A stretch of 58,807 nucleotides of DNA from Rubrivivax sp. (GTDB lineage Bacteria; Pseudomonadota; Gammaproteobacteria; Burkholderiales; Burkholderiaceae_C). The notes beneath the pieces were generated by a model. The model did not search any database and had not been told where the DNA came from. It worked only from the letters and a program-made list of their open reading frames with translations. The translations under genes were made by a program, and so were the position numbers. Location: positions 1 to 58,807 of the forward strand of contig SEFA01000035.1 of the NCBI GenBank assembly GCA_004210455.1, read 5' to 3'. Numbering within the stretch: the first letter of the stretch is position 1; each line of letters starts with the position of its first letter. Below are positions 34,462 through 43,402 of this stretch, piece by piece.

Positions 34462-35223
34462 TCAGCGGGCCAGCCATCCCCCGTCCACCGCGACGGTATA
34501 CCCGTTCACGTAATCGGACGCCTTCGAGGCGAGGAACACGACCGGTCCCGCCAGGTCGTCCGGACTGCCCCAGCGGCCCGCCGGGATGCGGTCCAGGATC
34601 GCGGCGTTGCGCGTCTCGTCCTGGCGCAGCGCGGCGGTGTTGTTCGTGGCCATGTAGCCGGGCGCGATCGCGTTGACGTTGATGCCGTGCGACGCCCATT
34701 CGTTGGCCATCAACCGGGTGATGCCCATGACGCCGCTCTTGCTGGCCGTGTACGACGGCACCCGCACACCGCCCTGGAACGACAGCATGGACGCGACGTT
34801 GATGATCTTGCCGCCGCCGCCCTGGGCCAGGTATTGCCTGGCCACCGCCTGCGAGAAGAAGAACACCGTCTTCAGGTTGAGGTCGACGACGTCGTCCCAG
34901 TCCTTCTCGCTGAAGCGGATGGCGTCCTCGCGGCGGATGATGCCGGCGTTGTTGACGAGGATGTCGACGCGGCCGGTCAGCGACTTGGCCTCGGCCACGA
35001 GGCCTTCGATGCAGCTGATGTCGCCGAGGTTGGCGCGCAGGTCGAGGAAGCGGCGCCCCAGGCGCTCGACCTCGCCGCGGGTCTCCGCCGGATCGGACAC
35101 GTTGACGCCGACGATGTGCGCGCCGGCCTGCGCCAGCGCCACCGCCATGCCCTGCCCCAGGCCGGTGTTGCAGCCCGAGACGATGGCCACGCGGCCGTCG
35201 AGTTGGAAGTTGTCCAGGATCAT
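34462..35223 (-). CDS. kduD: 2-dehydro-3-deoxy-D-gluconate 5-dehydrogenase (KduD)
   Basis: This 253-residue short-chain dehydrogenase reduces 2,5-diketo-3-deoxygluconate (DKII) to 2-keto-3-deoxygluconate. The NAD(P)-binding motif is VSGCNTGLGQGMAVALAQ near residue 15, NNAGIIRREDA near 90 and the active-site YTASKSGVMGITR near 157. The N-terminus LDNFQLDGRVAIVSG fits the KduD group. It follows kduI directly on the same strand, the usual partnership in pectin degraders. Confidence 0.94.
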   Translation of the reverse strand: MILDNFQLDGRVAIVSGCNTGLGQGMAVALAQAGAHIVGVNVSDPAETRGEVERLGRRFLDLRANLGDISCIEGLVAEAKSLTGRVDILVNNAGIIRREDAIRFSEKDWDDVVDLNLKTVFFFSQAVARQYLAQGGGGKIINVASMLSFQGGVRVPSYTASKSGVMGITRLMANEWASHGINVNAIAPGYMATNNTAALRQDETRNAAILDRIPAGRWGSPDDLAGPVVFLASKASDYVNGYTVAVDGGWLAR

Positions 35224-35264
35224 GTCTTTCGTTCCCTTGGTGACCGTGACGAGACTCGGCGCGC

Positions 35265-36101
35265 TCAGCGCAGCGTCGTCATCGGCACGTGGTCCATGTC
35301 CTTGAACACCTGGTTCTCGCCGACCATGCCCCAGATGAAGGTGTAGGCCTGCGTGCCCACGCCGGAGTGGATGGACCAGCTCGGGCTGATGACCGCCTGC
35401 TCGTTGCGCACGACCAGGTGGCGGGTCTGCGTGGGCTCGCCCAGCATGTGGAAGACCACCGCGTCCGACTTCATGTCGAAGTAGAAGTACACCTCCATGC
35501 GACGGTCGTGCTGATGGCAGGGCATGGTGTTCCAGAGGCTGCCCGGCTCGAGCTGGGTCATGCCCATCAGCAGTTGGCAGGTCGGCAGCACGTCGGGCAC
35601 CAGGAACTTGTGGATGGTGCGGCGGTTGCTGGTCTCGGGCGAGCCCAGCGTTTCCGGCGAGGCCTCGGCCAGCGTGACCTTGCGCGTCGGATACGCGGTG
35701 TGCGCCGGCGCGCAGTTGAAATACAGCTTGGCCGGATTCGCGGCGTCGACGCTCTTGAATTCGACGATCTTCGCGCCCTGGCCGATGTAGAGGGCCTCGC
35801 GCGGGCCGACGTCGTACTGGGTGTCGTCGACGAAGACGCGCGCCGCGCCGCCGATGTTGATCAGGCCCAGCTCGCGCCGCTGCAGGAAGAAATCGGTGCC
35901 GGTGTACTTGCCCAGCTCGGCCGAGAAGGTCACGGGCTTGGTCACCGGCATGATGCCGCCCACGATGATGCGGTCGATCTGGCTGTAGGTCAGCGTCGCC
36001 TCGTCGGGCTTGAACATCTCGTCCACCAGGAACTGGCGGCGCAGGCCTTCGGTGTCCAGCGTGCGGGCGTGTTCGCTGTGGATGGGTTGGCGGATTTCCA
36101 T
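35265..36101 (-). CDS. kduI: 5-dehydro-4-deoxy-D-glucuronate isomerase (KduI)
   Basis: The 278-residue cupin isomerase converts 5-keto-4-deoxyuronate (DKI) to DKII. Length equals E. coli KduI. The metal site is visible in [17 protein letters not shown] and in [17 protein letters not shown] at 36101 gives the normal start ([20 protein letters not shown]); the longer open frame upstream crosses the promoter region and kdgF. It is the first gene of the pectin operon and is divergent from kdgF, with a KdgR-like palindrome in between. Confidence 0.96.
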   Translation of the reverse strand: MEIRQPIHSEHARTLDTEGLRRQFLVDEMFKPDEATLTYSQIDRIIVGGIMPVTKPVTFSAELGKYTGTDFFLQRRELGLINIGGAARVFVDDTQYDVGPREALYIGQGAKIVEFKSVDAANPAKLYFNCAPAHTAYPTRKVTLAEASPETLGSPETSNRRTIHKFLVPDVLPTCQLLMGMTQLEPGSLWNTMPCHQHDRRMEVYFYFDMKSDAVVFHMLGEPTQTRHLVVRNEQAVISPSWSIHSGVGTQAYTFIWGMVGENQVFKDMDHVPMTTLR

Positions 36102-36195
36102 GTCGTCTCCTGGCAGTTCCTGTGGCTTCACGAGCTCTGATGGGAACGCAGCGTACGGGCCTGCGGACTTTCCCGGAACTATGGTTTCTATGTAG

Positions 36196-36210
36196 TGAAC
36201 CGCTGTTTCA
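36196..36210. promoter_or_regulatory. Candidate KdgR operator between kduI and kdgF
   Basis: TGAACCGCTGTTTCA is an imperfect palindrome of the TGAAAC-N-GTTTCA kind associated with enterobacterial KdgR. It lies 82 bp upstream of kdgF and 95 bp upstream of kduI, so a single site could control both transcripts. A TATAGT at 36228-36233, 17 bp after the site, would be a suitable -10 for kdgF, placing the operator over the -35. A near-identical site precedes kdgK. Confidence 0.65.
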
Positions 36211-36291
36211 ATTTTCTGCGACGTCGTTATAGTTGCTCGGAACGACGGCCGAGAACCGTCCTGAATCCAGCAGATTCCAGGAGACGCCCCG

Positions 36292-36627
36292 ATGAGCAGC
36301 CCGTACTTCGTGAACGACGCAGAACCGTGGACCGAGCTCGGCGACGGCATCCGCCGCAAGATCGTCGGCCACACGCCGGAACTGATGTCGGTGCTGGTGC
36401 AGTTCGACCGGGGCGCCATCGGCACACCCCATGCGCACGACGCGCATGACCAGATCGCATTCGTGATCAGCGGCTCGTTCGAATGCGACGTCGGCGGCGT
36501 GAAGCGCGTGCTCAAGCCGGGCGACGCCTTCGTGGCGCCGCGGCTGACGACGCACGGCGTCGTCGCGCTGGAGGCCGGCAGCACGCTGCTGGACCAGTTC
36601 TCGCCGCGGCGCGAGGACTACCTCTGA
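36292..36627 (+). CDS. kdgF: KdgF-like cupin (unsaturated uronate to 5-keto-4-deoxyuronate)
   Basis: This 111-residue single-domain cupin matches KdgF in length and pattern: [40 protein letters not shown] with the metal-binding histidines, and [15 protein letters not shown] with a third histidine. KdgF speeds the linearisation of 4,5-unsaturated galacturonate from pectate lyase products, which otherwise happens slowly and spontaneously. It has a good ribosome binding site (AGGAGA) and is divergent from kduI at a shared regulatory region. Confidence 0.9.
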   Translation: MSSPYFVNDAEPWTELGDGIRRKIVGHTPELMSVLVQFDRGAIGTPHAHDAHDQIAFVISGSFECDVGGVKRVLKPGDAFVAPRLTTHGVVALEAGSTLLDQFSPRREDYL

Positions 36628-36811
36628 GCTGATTCCCCCAGGTCCGCGCGCGGCGCGGATCACAGTCATCCAGCAGTACCGAGGCGGCATCGCACTACAG
36701 CGCTCCCGTCCCACCCTGCCGGCGCCCTGCGCGCGCCTGGCGACTCATGCGCGAGAGCGACGGGCCACGATCCCGCGCCCGCGACCGCAGAAGAACCATG
36801 GAGACAACGTC

Positions 36812-39800
36812 ATGCCCCACCGTATTGGGACTCGCCTCGGGACGTCCACGTCCAACCGCCCGCGTCGGGCACGACGGGCCGCCCCCGTCGCAGCGACACC
36901 GCGCCTGACCCGCCTCGCCGCCTGCCTGCTGGGCACCGCGACGCTGTCGCTGCCCGCCTGGAGCCAGGAGCAGGCCGCGCCCGCGCCGGCCCCCGCGGCT
37001 TCCGCCGCCGCCACGCCGGCGGGCCCTTCCGCCGACAAGGCGCTGGACACGGTGGTGATCACCGGCATCCGCGCCTCGCTGGAGAGCGCGTTGAACGCCA
37101 AGCGCCAGGACAAGGGCATCGTCGACGTGATCAAGGCGGAGGACATCGCCAAGTTCCCCGACACCAACCTGGCCGAATCGCTGCAGCGTATCCCGGGGGT
37201 GGTGATCGATCGCGACGCCGGCGAAGGCCGCAACATCACGGTGCGCGGCCTGGGCGCGGACTTCACCCGCGTGCGCATCAACGGCATCGAGGCGCTGGCC
37301 ACGACCGGGGGCACCGACAGCTCCGGCGGCGCGAACCGTTCGCGCGGCTTCGACTTCAACGTCTTCGCCTCCGAGCTCTTCAACACGATCACGGTGCGCA
37401 AGAGCAGTTCGGCCGAGATCGACGAGGGCTCGCTCGGCGCGACCGTGGACCTGCAGGCGGCGCGGCCGTTCGACTTCAACAAGCGCGTGGTGGCCGCTTC
37501 GGTGAAGGCGCGCTACAACGACCTGGCGCGCGAGACCGATCCGCGCGCGGCCTTCCTGCTCAGCGACGTGTTCCTCGACAAGAAGCTGGGCGTGCTGGTC
37601 TCGGGCGCGTATTCGAAGCGCCGGCTCTTCGAGGAAGGCTTCTCGTCGGTGCGCTGGGACAACGGGGCCTCGTCGGGCGGCTGGTGCTCGCCGCAAGGCG
37701 TGACCCCCGCGAATCCGACGACCACCGCCGCCAACTGCGGCCCCGCCGCGCAGGGCGTGCCGCGCCTGCCGGCGTCGCCCGGCGCGACCGCCGCCTACAA
37801 CGCGGCCAGCAGCGCCGACAACTTCCACCCTCGCCTGCCGCGCTACGGCCGGCTGTCGCATGACCAGGACCGGCTGGGCCTGACCGGCTCGATCCAGTTC
37901 CGGCCGACGGACCGCACGCTGCTGACCTTCGACATGCTGTACTCGAAGCTCGACGCGACGCGAAGCGAGGACTTCCTGGAGGCGATCTCGTTCAGCCGCA
38001 CGGCGAGCCAGGGCGGCAAGCCGCAGACCAGCGTGGTCGAGGCGCAGTACGCGCCCAACGGGGCGCTGCAGTACGGCGTGTTCAACGGCGTCGACATCCG
38101 CGCCGAGTCGCGCTACGACGAGCTGACGACGACTTTCAAGCAACCGAGCCTGACGCTCGAGCAGGAGCTCACCGACCACCTCAAGCTCAACGCGAAGGTG
38201 GGCCGCGCCGATTCGAAGTTCCGCAATCCGGTGCAGACGACGGTCACGCTGGACGCGCTCAACGTCAACGGCTACACGCTGGACTTCCGCAATAACGACC
38301 GGCTGCCGGTGATCAAGTACCCCTTCGATCCGACGGCGCAGAACGGCGCGCTGCAGATCGTCGGCGTGCCGCAGGTCACCACGGGCACGCAGCCGACGAC
38401 GGTCACCAACACGACCACGAGCGAGATCCGCATCCGGCCGCAGGGCGCGAACAACGTCAACGACATCGCGCATCTGGACCTGGCCTGGGAAGTGATGCCG
38501 GACACGCTGACGCTGAAGGCCGGCTTCGACTACAAGAAATACAGCTTCGACACCTTCGAGTTCCGGCGCGTCAACCAGAACGACACGATCTTCTCGCCGG
38601 CGGCGGGATCGGGCGTGCTGACGAAAATGCTGACCGGCTTCGGTCGCGGGCTCAGCCTGCCGGAAGGCACGCCGACCTCGTGGGTCATCCCCGACCTCAA
38701 CGCGATCGCCGCGGCTTACGACATCTACTGCAATTGCATCAAGAGCGGCCCCGCGGGCGGTCCGGGCGACTACACCTTGTCCTCGACCACCAACGGCAAC
38801 GCGCGCGGCAACAACCGCGCAGTGGTGGAGAAAGACACCGGCGGCTTCGTGCAGGCGGACTTCGAAGGCCGCGTGCTCGGCCTGCGCATGCAGGGCAACG
38901 TGGGCGTGCGCTACGTCGTGACGGAGCAGGACGCCACCGGCTACCTGGCCACCGGCGGCGGCACCGAGGTCGTGATCGGGCAGAAGTACAAGGACTGGCT
39001 GCCGGCGCTGAACGTCTCGGCCAACCTGACCAAGGACCTGATCGCGCGCTTCGCCGCGGCCAAGGTGATGGCGCGTCCGCAGCTGGGCAACCTGAACCCG
39101 GGCGGCACCATCAGCACCACCGGCACGTTGTCCATCACCACCGGCAACCCGTACCTCAAGCCCTTCCGCGCGAAAACCTTCGACGGCAGCCTGGAGTGGT
39201 ACTTCGGCCGCAACGCCTTCATCGGCGTGGGCCTGTTCCAGAAGAACATCGACACCTACATCCAGAGCCTGCGCACCAACGCGCCGTACAACCAGACCGG
39301 CCTGCCGCTGTCGCTGCTGCCGTCCAACTTCACCGGCGAGGAAGTGTTCCAGCTCACGACGCCGATCAACACCCCCGGAGGCAAGCTGCGCGGCATCGAG
39401 CTGAACTACCAGCAGCCGTTCACCTTCCTGCCCAGCTGGGGGAAAAACTTCGGCACGGTGCTCAACTACACGTACGTGAAGTCCAAAATCACCTACCTGG
39501 TCTCGCCGACCAGCAACACGACCATCACGGACGACCTGCTCAACATGTCGCCCAAGTCGTGGAACGCGACGATGTACTACGACGACAACACCTTCAGCGC
39601 TCGGGTGTCGGCGTCGAAGCGCTCGTCGTTCCTGACGCGCGTGCCTGGGCAGAACAACAACGACGTCGAAGGGAAGAACGCCACGCTCAATGTGGACGCG
39701 TCGATCTCGTACAAGGTCAATGACCACCTCACCATCACACTGGAAGGGGTCAACCTGACCAACGAGGCGAACGATCAGTTCATCTCGAGGGCGCGGAACA

Positions 39801-39862
39801 GCCCCGTCGTGTATCACGTGACAGGGCGGGAGTTCCTGCTCGGGGCGGCGTACAAGTTCTGA
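36812..39862 (+). CDS. TonB-dependent outer-membrane receptor for pectin oligomers (predicted substrate)
   Basis: The 1016-residue protein has a signal region near residues 30-52 (LAACLLGTATLSLPAWS-QE), an alanine/proline linker, a TonB box (DTVVITGIRASLESALNAK) and a plug domain (KAEDIAKFPDTNLAESLQRI, GEGRNITVRGLGADFTRVRI). The beta-barrel ends in the usual aromatic residue (AAYKF). It resembles the Xanthomonas/Caulobacter carbohydrate TonB-receptor group. The N-terminus before the signal is unusually long and arginine-rich, so ATG at 36812 may not be the only start. Position between kdgF and a pectin acetylesterase implies oligogalacturonide uptake. Confidence 0.88.
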   Translation: MPHRIGTRLGTSTSNRPRRARRAAPVAATPRLTRLAACLLGTATLSLPAWSQEQAAPAPAPAASAAATPAGPSADKALDTVVITGIRASLESALNAKRQDKGIVDVIKAEDIAKFPDTNLAESLQRIPGVVIDRDAGEGRNITVRGLGADFTRVRINGIEALATTGGTDSSGGANRSRGFDFNVFASELFNTITVRKSSSAEIDEGSLGATVDLQAARPFDFNKRVVAASVKARYNDLARETDPRAAFLLSDVFLDKKLGVLVSGAYSKRRLFEEGFSSVRWDNGASSGGWCSPQGVTPANPTTTAANCGPAAQGVPRLPASPGATAAYNAASSADNFHPRLPRYGRLSHDQDRLGLTGSIQFRPTDRTLLTFDMLYSKLDATRSEDFLEAISFSRTASQGGKPQTSVVEAQYAPNGALQYGVFNGVDIRAESRYDELTTTFKQPSLTLEQELTDHLKLNAKVGRADSKFRNPVQTTVTLDALNVNGYTLDFRNNDRLPVIKYPFDPTAQNGALQIVGVPQVTTGTQPTTVTNTTTSEIRIRPQGANNVNDIAHLDLAWEVMPDTLTLKAGFDYKKYSFDTFEFRRVNQNDTIFSPAAGSGVLTKMLTGFGRGLSLPEGTPTSWVIPDLNAIAAAYDIYCNCIKSGPAGGPGDYTLSSTTNGNARGNNRAVVEKDTGGFVQADFEGRVLGLRMQGNVGVRYVVTEQDATGYLATGGGTEVVIGQKYKDWLPALNVSANLTKDLIARFAAAKVMARPQLGNLNPGGTISTTGTLSITTGNPYLKPFRAKTFDGSLEWYFGRNAFIGVGLFQKNIDTYIQSLRTNAPYNQTGLPLSLLPSNFTGEEVFQLTTPINTPGGKLRGIELNYQQPFTFLPSWGKNFGTVLNYTYVKSKITYLVSPTSNTTITDDLLNMSPKSWNATMYYDDNTFSARVSASKRSSFLTRVPGQNNNDVEGKNATLNVDASISYKVNDHLTITLEGVNLTNEANDQFISRARNSPVVYHVTGREFLLGAAYKF

Positions 39863-39973
39863 GCCAGCCCACGGGATCCACTGCGGGAGGATGAGCGCCG
39901 ACTCTCCACGGGGCATGGGGCCTCCCTCCGGGAACCCCAAGCCCCATTCCGGTCGCATCACCACGGAGCACTC

Positions 39974-40738
39974 ATGAAGACTTCATGGCTCGCGGCGCTC
40001 GCCCTTGTGGCCGGCACCGCGTGTGCGGAGGAGGCGCCGCCATCGCTGCGCGTGATCCTCGTCGGCGATTCGACGATGGCCACGAAAAGCGGCTACGGCG
40101 ACGCGCTCTGCGCACGGTTCAAACCCGAGGTGACCTGCCTCAATGTCGCCAGAGGCGGTCGAAGCACGAAAAGCTTTCGCGCCGAAGGACTTTGGGGTCA
40201 GGTGCTGAAGCTGCTACGTGAGCGACCCGCCGGCCAAGTCGACGTGGTGCTGATGCAGTTCGGTCACAACGACCAGCCCGGCAAGCCGGGCCGCTCCACC
40301 GACCTGCAGACGGAGTTCCCCGTCAACCTGGCCGGCTACATCGACGACCTCGCACCGACCGGCGCGCGGCTGATCATGCTGACGCCGCTCACGCGGCGTA
40401 CCTTCGATCCACAGGGCAAGCTCGAGAACAACCTGCGCCCCTGGGCTGAGACCACGATCCGCGTCAGCACCGAGCACCACGTGCCGTTGATCGATCTGAA
40501 CGCGATCAGCCACACGGCGGTGCAGACGATGGGCGAGAACGAAGCCGACACGTTGGCGATGGCACCCAAGCCCGTTGACGCGCCCGCCCCGGGCGCGTCC
40601 GGATCGGAACGTGCCGGCGCGGCCAATCCGGTGTTCGATCGCACGCACCTCGGCGCCAAGGGCGCACAGGTGTTCTCGGCGATGGTCGCCGAGCAATTGC
40701 TCGTGACGATGCCGGAGCTCAAGCGCTGGATGCGCTGA
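39974..40738 (+). CDS. Exported CE12 acetylesterase (pectin/rhamnogalacturonan deacetylation)
   Basis: This 254-residue SGNH hydrolase has a signal peptide (MKTSWLAALALVAGTACA-EE). The catalytic blocks are GDSTMA (block I serine), ARGGRSTKSF (block II glycine), MQFGHNDQPG (block III asparagine) and DRTHLGAKGA (block V aspartate and histidine). This set is that of the CE12 family, which removes acetyl groups from pectin so that lyases can act. It is in line with the pectin genes on both sides and 111 bp after the receptor gene. Confidence 0.88.
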   Translation: MKTSWLAALALVAGTACAEEAPPSLRVILVGDSTMATKSGYGDALCARFKPEVTCLNVARGGRSTKSFRAEGLWGQVLKLLRERPAGQVDVVLMQFGHNDQPGKPGRSTDLQTEFPVNLAGYIDDLAPTGARLIMLTPLTRRTFDPQGKLENNLRPWAETTIRVSTEHHVPLIDLNAISHTAVQTMGENEADTLAMAPKPVDAPAPGASGSERAGAANPVFDRTHLGAKGAQVFSAMVAEQLLVTMPELKRWMR

Positions 40739-40745
40739 GCAGACT

Positions 40746-41681
40746 TCAGAGCAGATCGTCCATCGCCTCCGCGGGGATGATCGCGCCGGGATATCCGATC
40801 ACGCGCGCTGCGACGCGGTTGCCGTGCGTGGCCGCGCTGACAGCGTCGTGTCCGGTCAAGCGTCTGGCGAGATAGCCTCCTGCAAACGAATCACCGGCTG
40901 CCGTCGTATCGACGACGCGCTCGACCCATTGCGTCGGCGCTTCGAGCCAATGCCCCTGGCCGTCGGCGGCACGCACGAGCGTCGACGAAGCGCCGCGTTT
41001 GATCAGCACCTCGGGCGCTGCCAAGGCTTTCGCATGCGCGATGGCGGAGTCGAGGTCCGGCAGATCCATCAGCGCCTGGTGATCGTCCGCAGTGACGAGG
41101 GCGATCGTGGCGAGCGAGAAGGCGCGCTCGAACTCGACGCGCGCCGCCTGCCGGTCTTTCCACAAGCGTGGCCGATAGTTGTTGTCGAAGACGACGTGCG
41201 CGCCGCGCTCGCGCATCGCGGCCATCAACGCATAGAGCCGCTCACGCCCGTCGGCGGGCAGGATCGCCAGCGTGATGCCGCTGAGGTACAGCGCGTCGAA
41301 TTCATCCGCGTGGGTTTCCAACGGCGTGCGCTCGACATCGAAGTACGCCTTCGCCGCGGCGGTGTCGCGCCAGTAGTGGAAGCTGCGCTCGCCGCGCCCG
41401 TCGACCTCGATCATGTAGAGCCCCGGCATGCGGCCCGCGAGCCGCCGTACCAGCCGCGTATCGATGCCCTGATCCCGCCAGCGATCGAGCAGGCCGGCGC
41501 TGAGACCGTCCTCGCCGACGGCGGTCGCATAGGCCACCTCCAGCCCGGCCGCAGCGCCGCAACGGCGCAGATAGACGGCAGTGTTGAAGGTGTCGCCGCC
41601 GTAGCCCAGCGTCATCGCGCCGAAGGCTTCGCCCTTGAGCTCCAGCATGCATTCGCCGATCACGGCCACGCGCTTGGTCAT
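40746..41681 (-). CDS. kdgK: 2-dehydro-3-deoxygluconokinase (PfkB family)
   Basis: This 311-residue sugar kinase phosphorylates 2-keto-3-deoxygluconate to KDPG, the last pectin-specific step. PfkB motifs are visible: GECMLELKG at the N-terminus, GYGGDTFNTAVYLRRCG near residue 28, and the ATP/catalytic motif VDTTAAGDSFAGGYLA near 245 with the base aspartate. It is convergent with the CE12 gene and has its own promoter region with a KdgR-like palindrome 26 bp upstream of the start. KDPG aldolase is not in the window. Confidence 0.93.
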   Translation of the reverse strand: MTKRVAVIGECMLELKGEAFGAMTLGYGGDTFNTAVYLRRCGAAAGLEVAYATAVGEDGLSAGLLDRWRDQGIDTRLVRRLAGRMPGLYMIEVDGRGERSFHYWRDTAAAKAYFDVERTPLETHADEFDALYLSGITLAILPADGRERLYALMAAMRERGAHVVFDNNYRPRLWKDRQAARVEFERAFSLATIALVTADDHQALMDLPDLDSAIAHAKALAAPEVLIKRGASSTLVRAADGQGHWLEAPTQWVERVVDTTAAGDSFAGGYLARRLTGHDAVSAATHGNRVAARVIGYPGAIIPAEAMDDLL

Positions 41682-41706
41682 CGGAATCCTCGTCGCTTCC
41701 CAGTTT

Positions 41707-41721
41707 TGAAACGCTGTTTTG
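41707..41721. promoter_or_regulatory. Candidate KdgR operator upstream of kdgK
   Basis: TGAAACGCTGTTTTG shares 12 of 15 bases with TGAACCGCTGTTTCA between kduI and kdgF. It lies 26 bp upstream of the kdgK start codon, a position that would block transcription. The two sites support each other as one regulon. Confidence 0.62.
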
Positions 41722-41773
41722 GATTCTGATTCCGACTGGCGCGAGGCGCCACGGGAGTGACCCTAGCGAGGCG

Positions 41774-41959
41774 TCATCTCCTCTTGAGCGATCTTCGTTG
41801 CGGTGTCGCCGACGATTCGATGAGGGCCTTCGGCAGCTCCGGCTTCACGATCTCCTTCAGCTCGACGAGGATGGGCAGATCCTTGGCCTCGATCTGCACC
41901 GAATGCTCGGCAACGGGGCGTCGATCGACGACGGGCTTGGGATGGCGGAAGAAGAACAT
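41774..41959 (-). CDS. Small hypothetical protein
   Basis: A 61-residue frame starting MFFFRHPKPVVDRRPVAEH has strongly G/C-ending codons like its neighbours and no frame conflict. It lies 62 bp downstream of puuD on the same strand. I recognise no family. The basic C-terminus (RRSLKRR) and lack of a signal peptide are all that can be said. A GTG nine bases upstream of the ATG is an alternative start. Confidence 0.45.
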   Translation of the reverse strand: MFFFRHPKPVVDRRPVAEHSVQIEAKDLPILVELKEIVKPELPKALIESSATPQRRSLKRR

Positions 41960-42021
41960 GGCGCCCACATCGAGACGCGAGTTGACGCTTCAACCGAGGG
42001 GTTTCCCTCAAGCGATCGAGA

Positions 42022-43278
42022 TCACCTCGCCTTAAACCACCGCCCCAACGCCGCCCGCTCCTCGTCGGTGATGCCGGTCGCGTTGTTCAGCGGCATGGTC
42101 TTCTGGACCACGACTTGCTGGTAGATCTCGGCGGCGTGCTGCTCGATCATCTGTGACTCGTGGAACTGGATGCGCTTGGGCGCGAGCGCGGCGTTGTGAC
42201 ACGCGAGGCAACGCGCGTGGACGATGGTCTTCACCTGTTCGAAAGAGACTTCGGTCGAATCGCCCGTCACGCCGGCGGATGCGGTTCCGACGGTGCCAGG
42301 TGTTGCCGTCGACGTCGTCGCCGGAGGCGCCATCGTGACCGGCACCGTGGCCGGCTGCGGCGCCAGCCAGGCGATCAGGATCGCGAGCAGCATGACGACC
42401 GCCACCAATAGCGGCCAGGCGTCGACGCCCTTGTGGCGCTTCACGAACCAGGTCCGCACCAGCGCGCCGGTCAGCATCAGCATCACCAGCACCAGCCAGT
42501 TCTGCGCATGGCTGTAGAGCATGCCGTAGTGGTTGGACAGCATCGCGATCAGCACCGGCAGCGTGAAGTAGGTGTTGTGCACGCTGCGCTGCTTGCCGCG
42601 CTGGCCGTAGACCGGGTCCACCGGCCGCCCCGCCCGCATGTCGGCGATGACCTGCTTCTGACCGGGGATGATCCAGAAGAAGACGTTCGCGCTCATCATC
42701 GTGGCGATCATGGCGCCGGTGATGAGGAAGGCCGCGCGACCAGCGAAGAGCTGGCATGCGCCCCAGGCAGCGGCGACGACGGCCACCGCGATCAGGCCGA
42801 GCACCACGCCGTCGTTGCCGATGGAGCCGTCGGCCTTGCGGCCGAAGCGCCGGCAGATCTGGTCGTAGACGAGCCAGCCGCCCGCCAGGAAGCCGAGCGC
42901 TCCGGCGATCGCCGCGGGCGGACTCCAGTCGAAGACGCGCTTGTCGATGAGGTAGGTGTCGGCGTTGAAGAGGTACAGCAGCGCGAAGAGCGCGAAGCCG
43001 CTCATCCACGTCCAGTAGCTCTCCCAGTAGAACCAGTGCAGGTGCTGCGGCAGATTGGCCGGCGCGACCATGTACTTCTGCGGGTTGTAGAAACCGCCGC
43101 CGTGCACCGCCCACAGTTCGCCGTCCACGCCTTTGGACTTGAGATCCTCGGCCTGGGGCTTCATCAGGTGGTTGTCCAGCCAGACGAAATAGAACGAGGC
43201 GCCTATCCAGGCGATGGCCACGATCACGTGCAGCCAGCGCAGCAGCAGATTGGCCCAGTCAAGGAGGTAGCTGTCCAT
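42022..43278 (-). CDS. puuD: Membrane-bound urate hydroxylase with cytochrome c domain (PuuD type)
   Basis: This 418-residue inner-membrane protein has about eight hydrophobic segments beginning WLHVIVAIAWIGASFYFVW, a loop conserved in PuuD (NHLMKPQAEDLKSKGVDGEL, then AVHGGGFYNPQKYM), a threonine/proline linker and a C-terminal cytochrome c domain with CLACH near residue 367 and a distal methionine (KTMPLNNATGITDEERAAL). It oxidises urate to 5-hydroxyisourate and passes electrons to the respiratory chain. ATG at 43278 is preferred to an upstream start at 43332. The GntR palindrome at 43379-43392 lies about 100 bp upstream. Confidence 0.93.
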   Translation of the reverse strand: MDSYLLDWANLLLRWLHVIVAIAWIGASFYFVWLDNHLMKPQAEDLKSKGVDGELWAVHGGGFYNPQKYMVAPANLPQHLHWFYWESYWTWMSGFALFALLYLFNADTYLIDKRVFDWSPPAAIAGALGFLAGGWLVYDQICRRFGRKADGSIGNDGVVLGLIAVAVVAAAWGACQLFAGRAAFLITGAMIATMMSANVFFWIIPGQKQVIADMRAGRPVDPVYGQRGKQRSVHNTYFTLPVLIAMLSNHYGMLYSHAQNWLVLVMLMLTGALVRTWFVKRHKGVDAWPLLVAVVMLLAILIAWLAPQPATVPVTMAPPATTSTATPGTVGTASAGVTGDSTEVSFEQVKTIVHARCLACHNAALAPKRIQFHESQMIEQHAAEIYQQVVVQKTMPLNNATGITDEERAALGRWFKAR

Positions 43279-43378
43279 CAACGAACGTCGTGCAAGATCC
43301 GGACCACCACTGCGGGCGCTGTGAACCGGCAAGCGTCGCGCTGAAAAGAACCGGGCGCCGCGGCGACGTTGAGAAGCG

Positions 43379-43392
43379 AAGTGTATACAGTC
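43379..43392. promoter_or_regulatory. GntR-type palindrome upstream of puuD
   Basis: AAGTGTATACAGTC matches 12 of 14 bases of the perfect palindrome at 44619-44632. It lies between xdhC and puuD, about 100 bp upstream of the puuD start. It is probably a second operator of the purine GntR regulator. Confidence 0.6.
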
Positions 43393-43402
43393 CCGGACGG
43401 GC

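Noticed and set aside
36695-39964. A 1089-codon open frame on the minus strand
   Set aside because: It is antisense to the TonB-dependent receptor, which has signal peptide, TonB box, plug and barrel; the antisense frame is open only because of high GC and has low-complexity arginine/valine-rich sequence.
43281-43332. N-terminal extension of PuuD
   Set aside because: The added residues are not membrane-like and the ATG at 43278 starts the conserved first segment.
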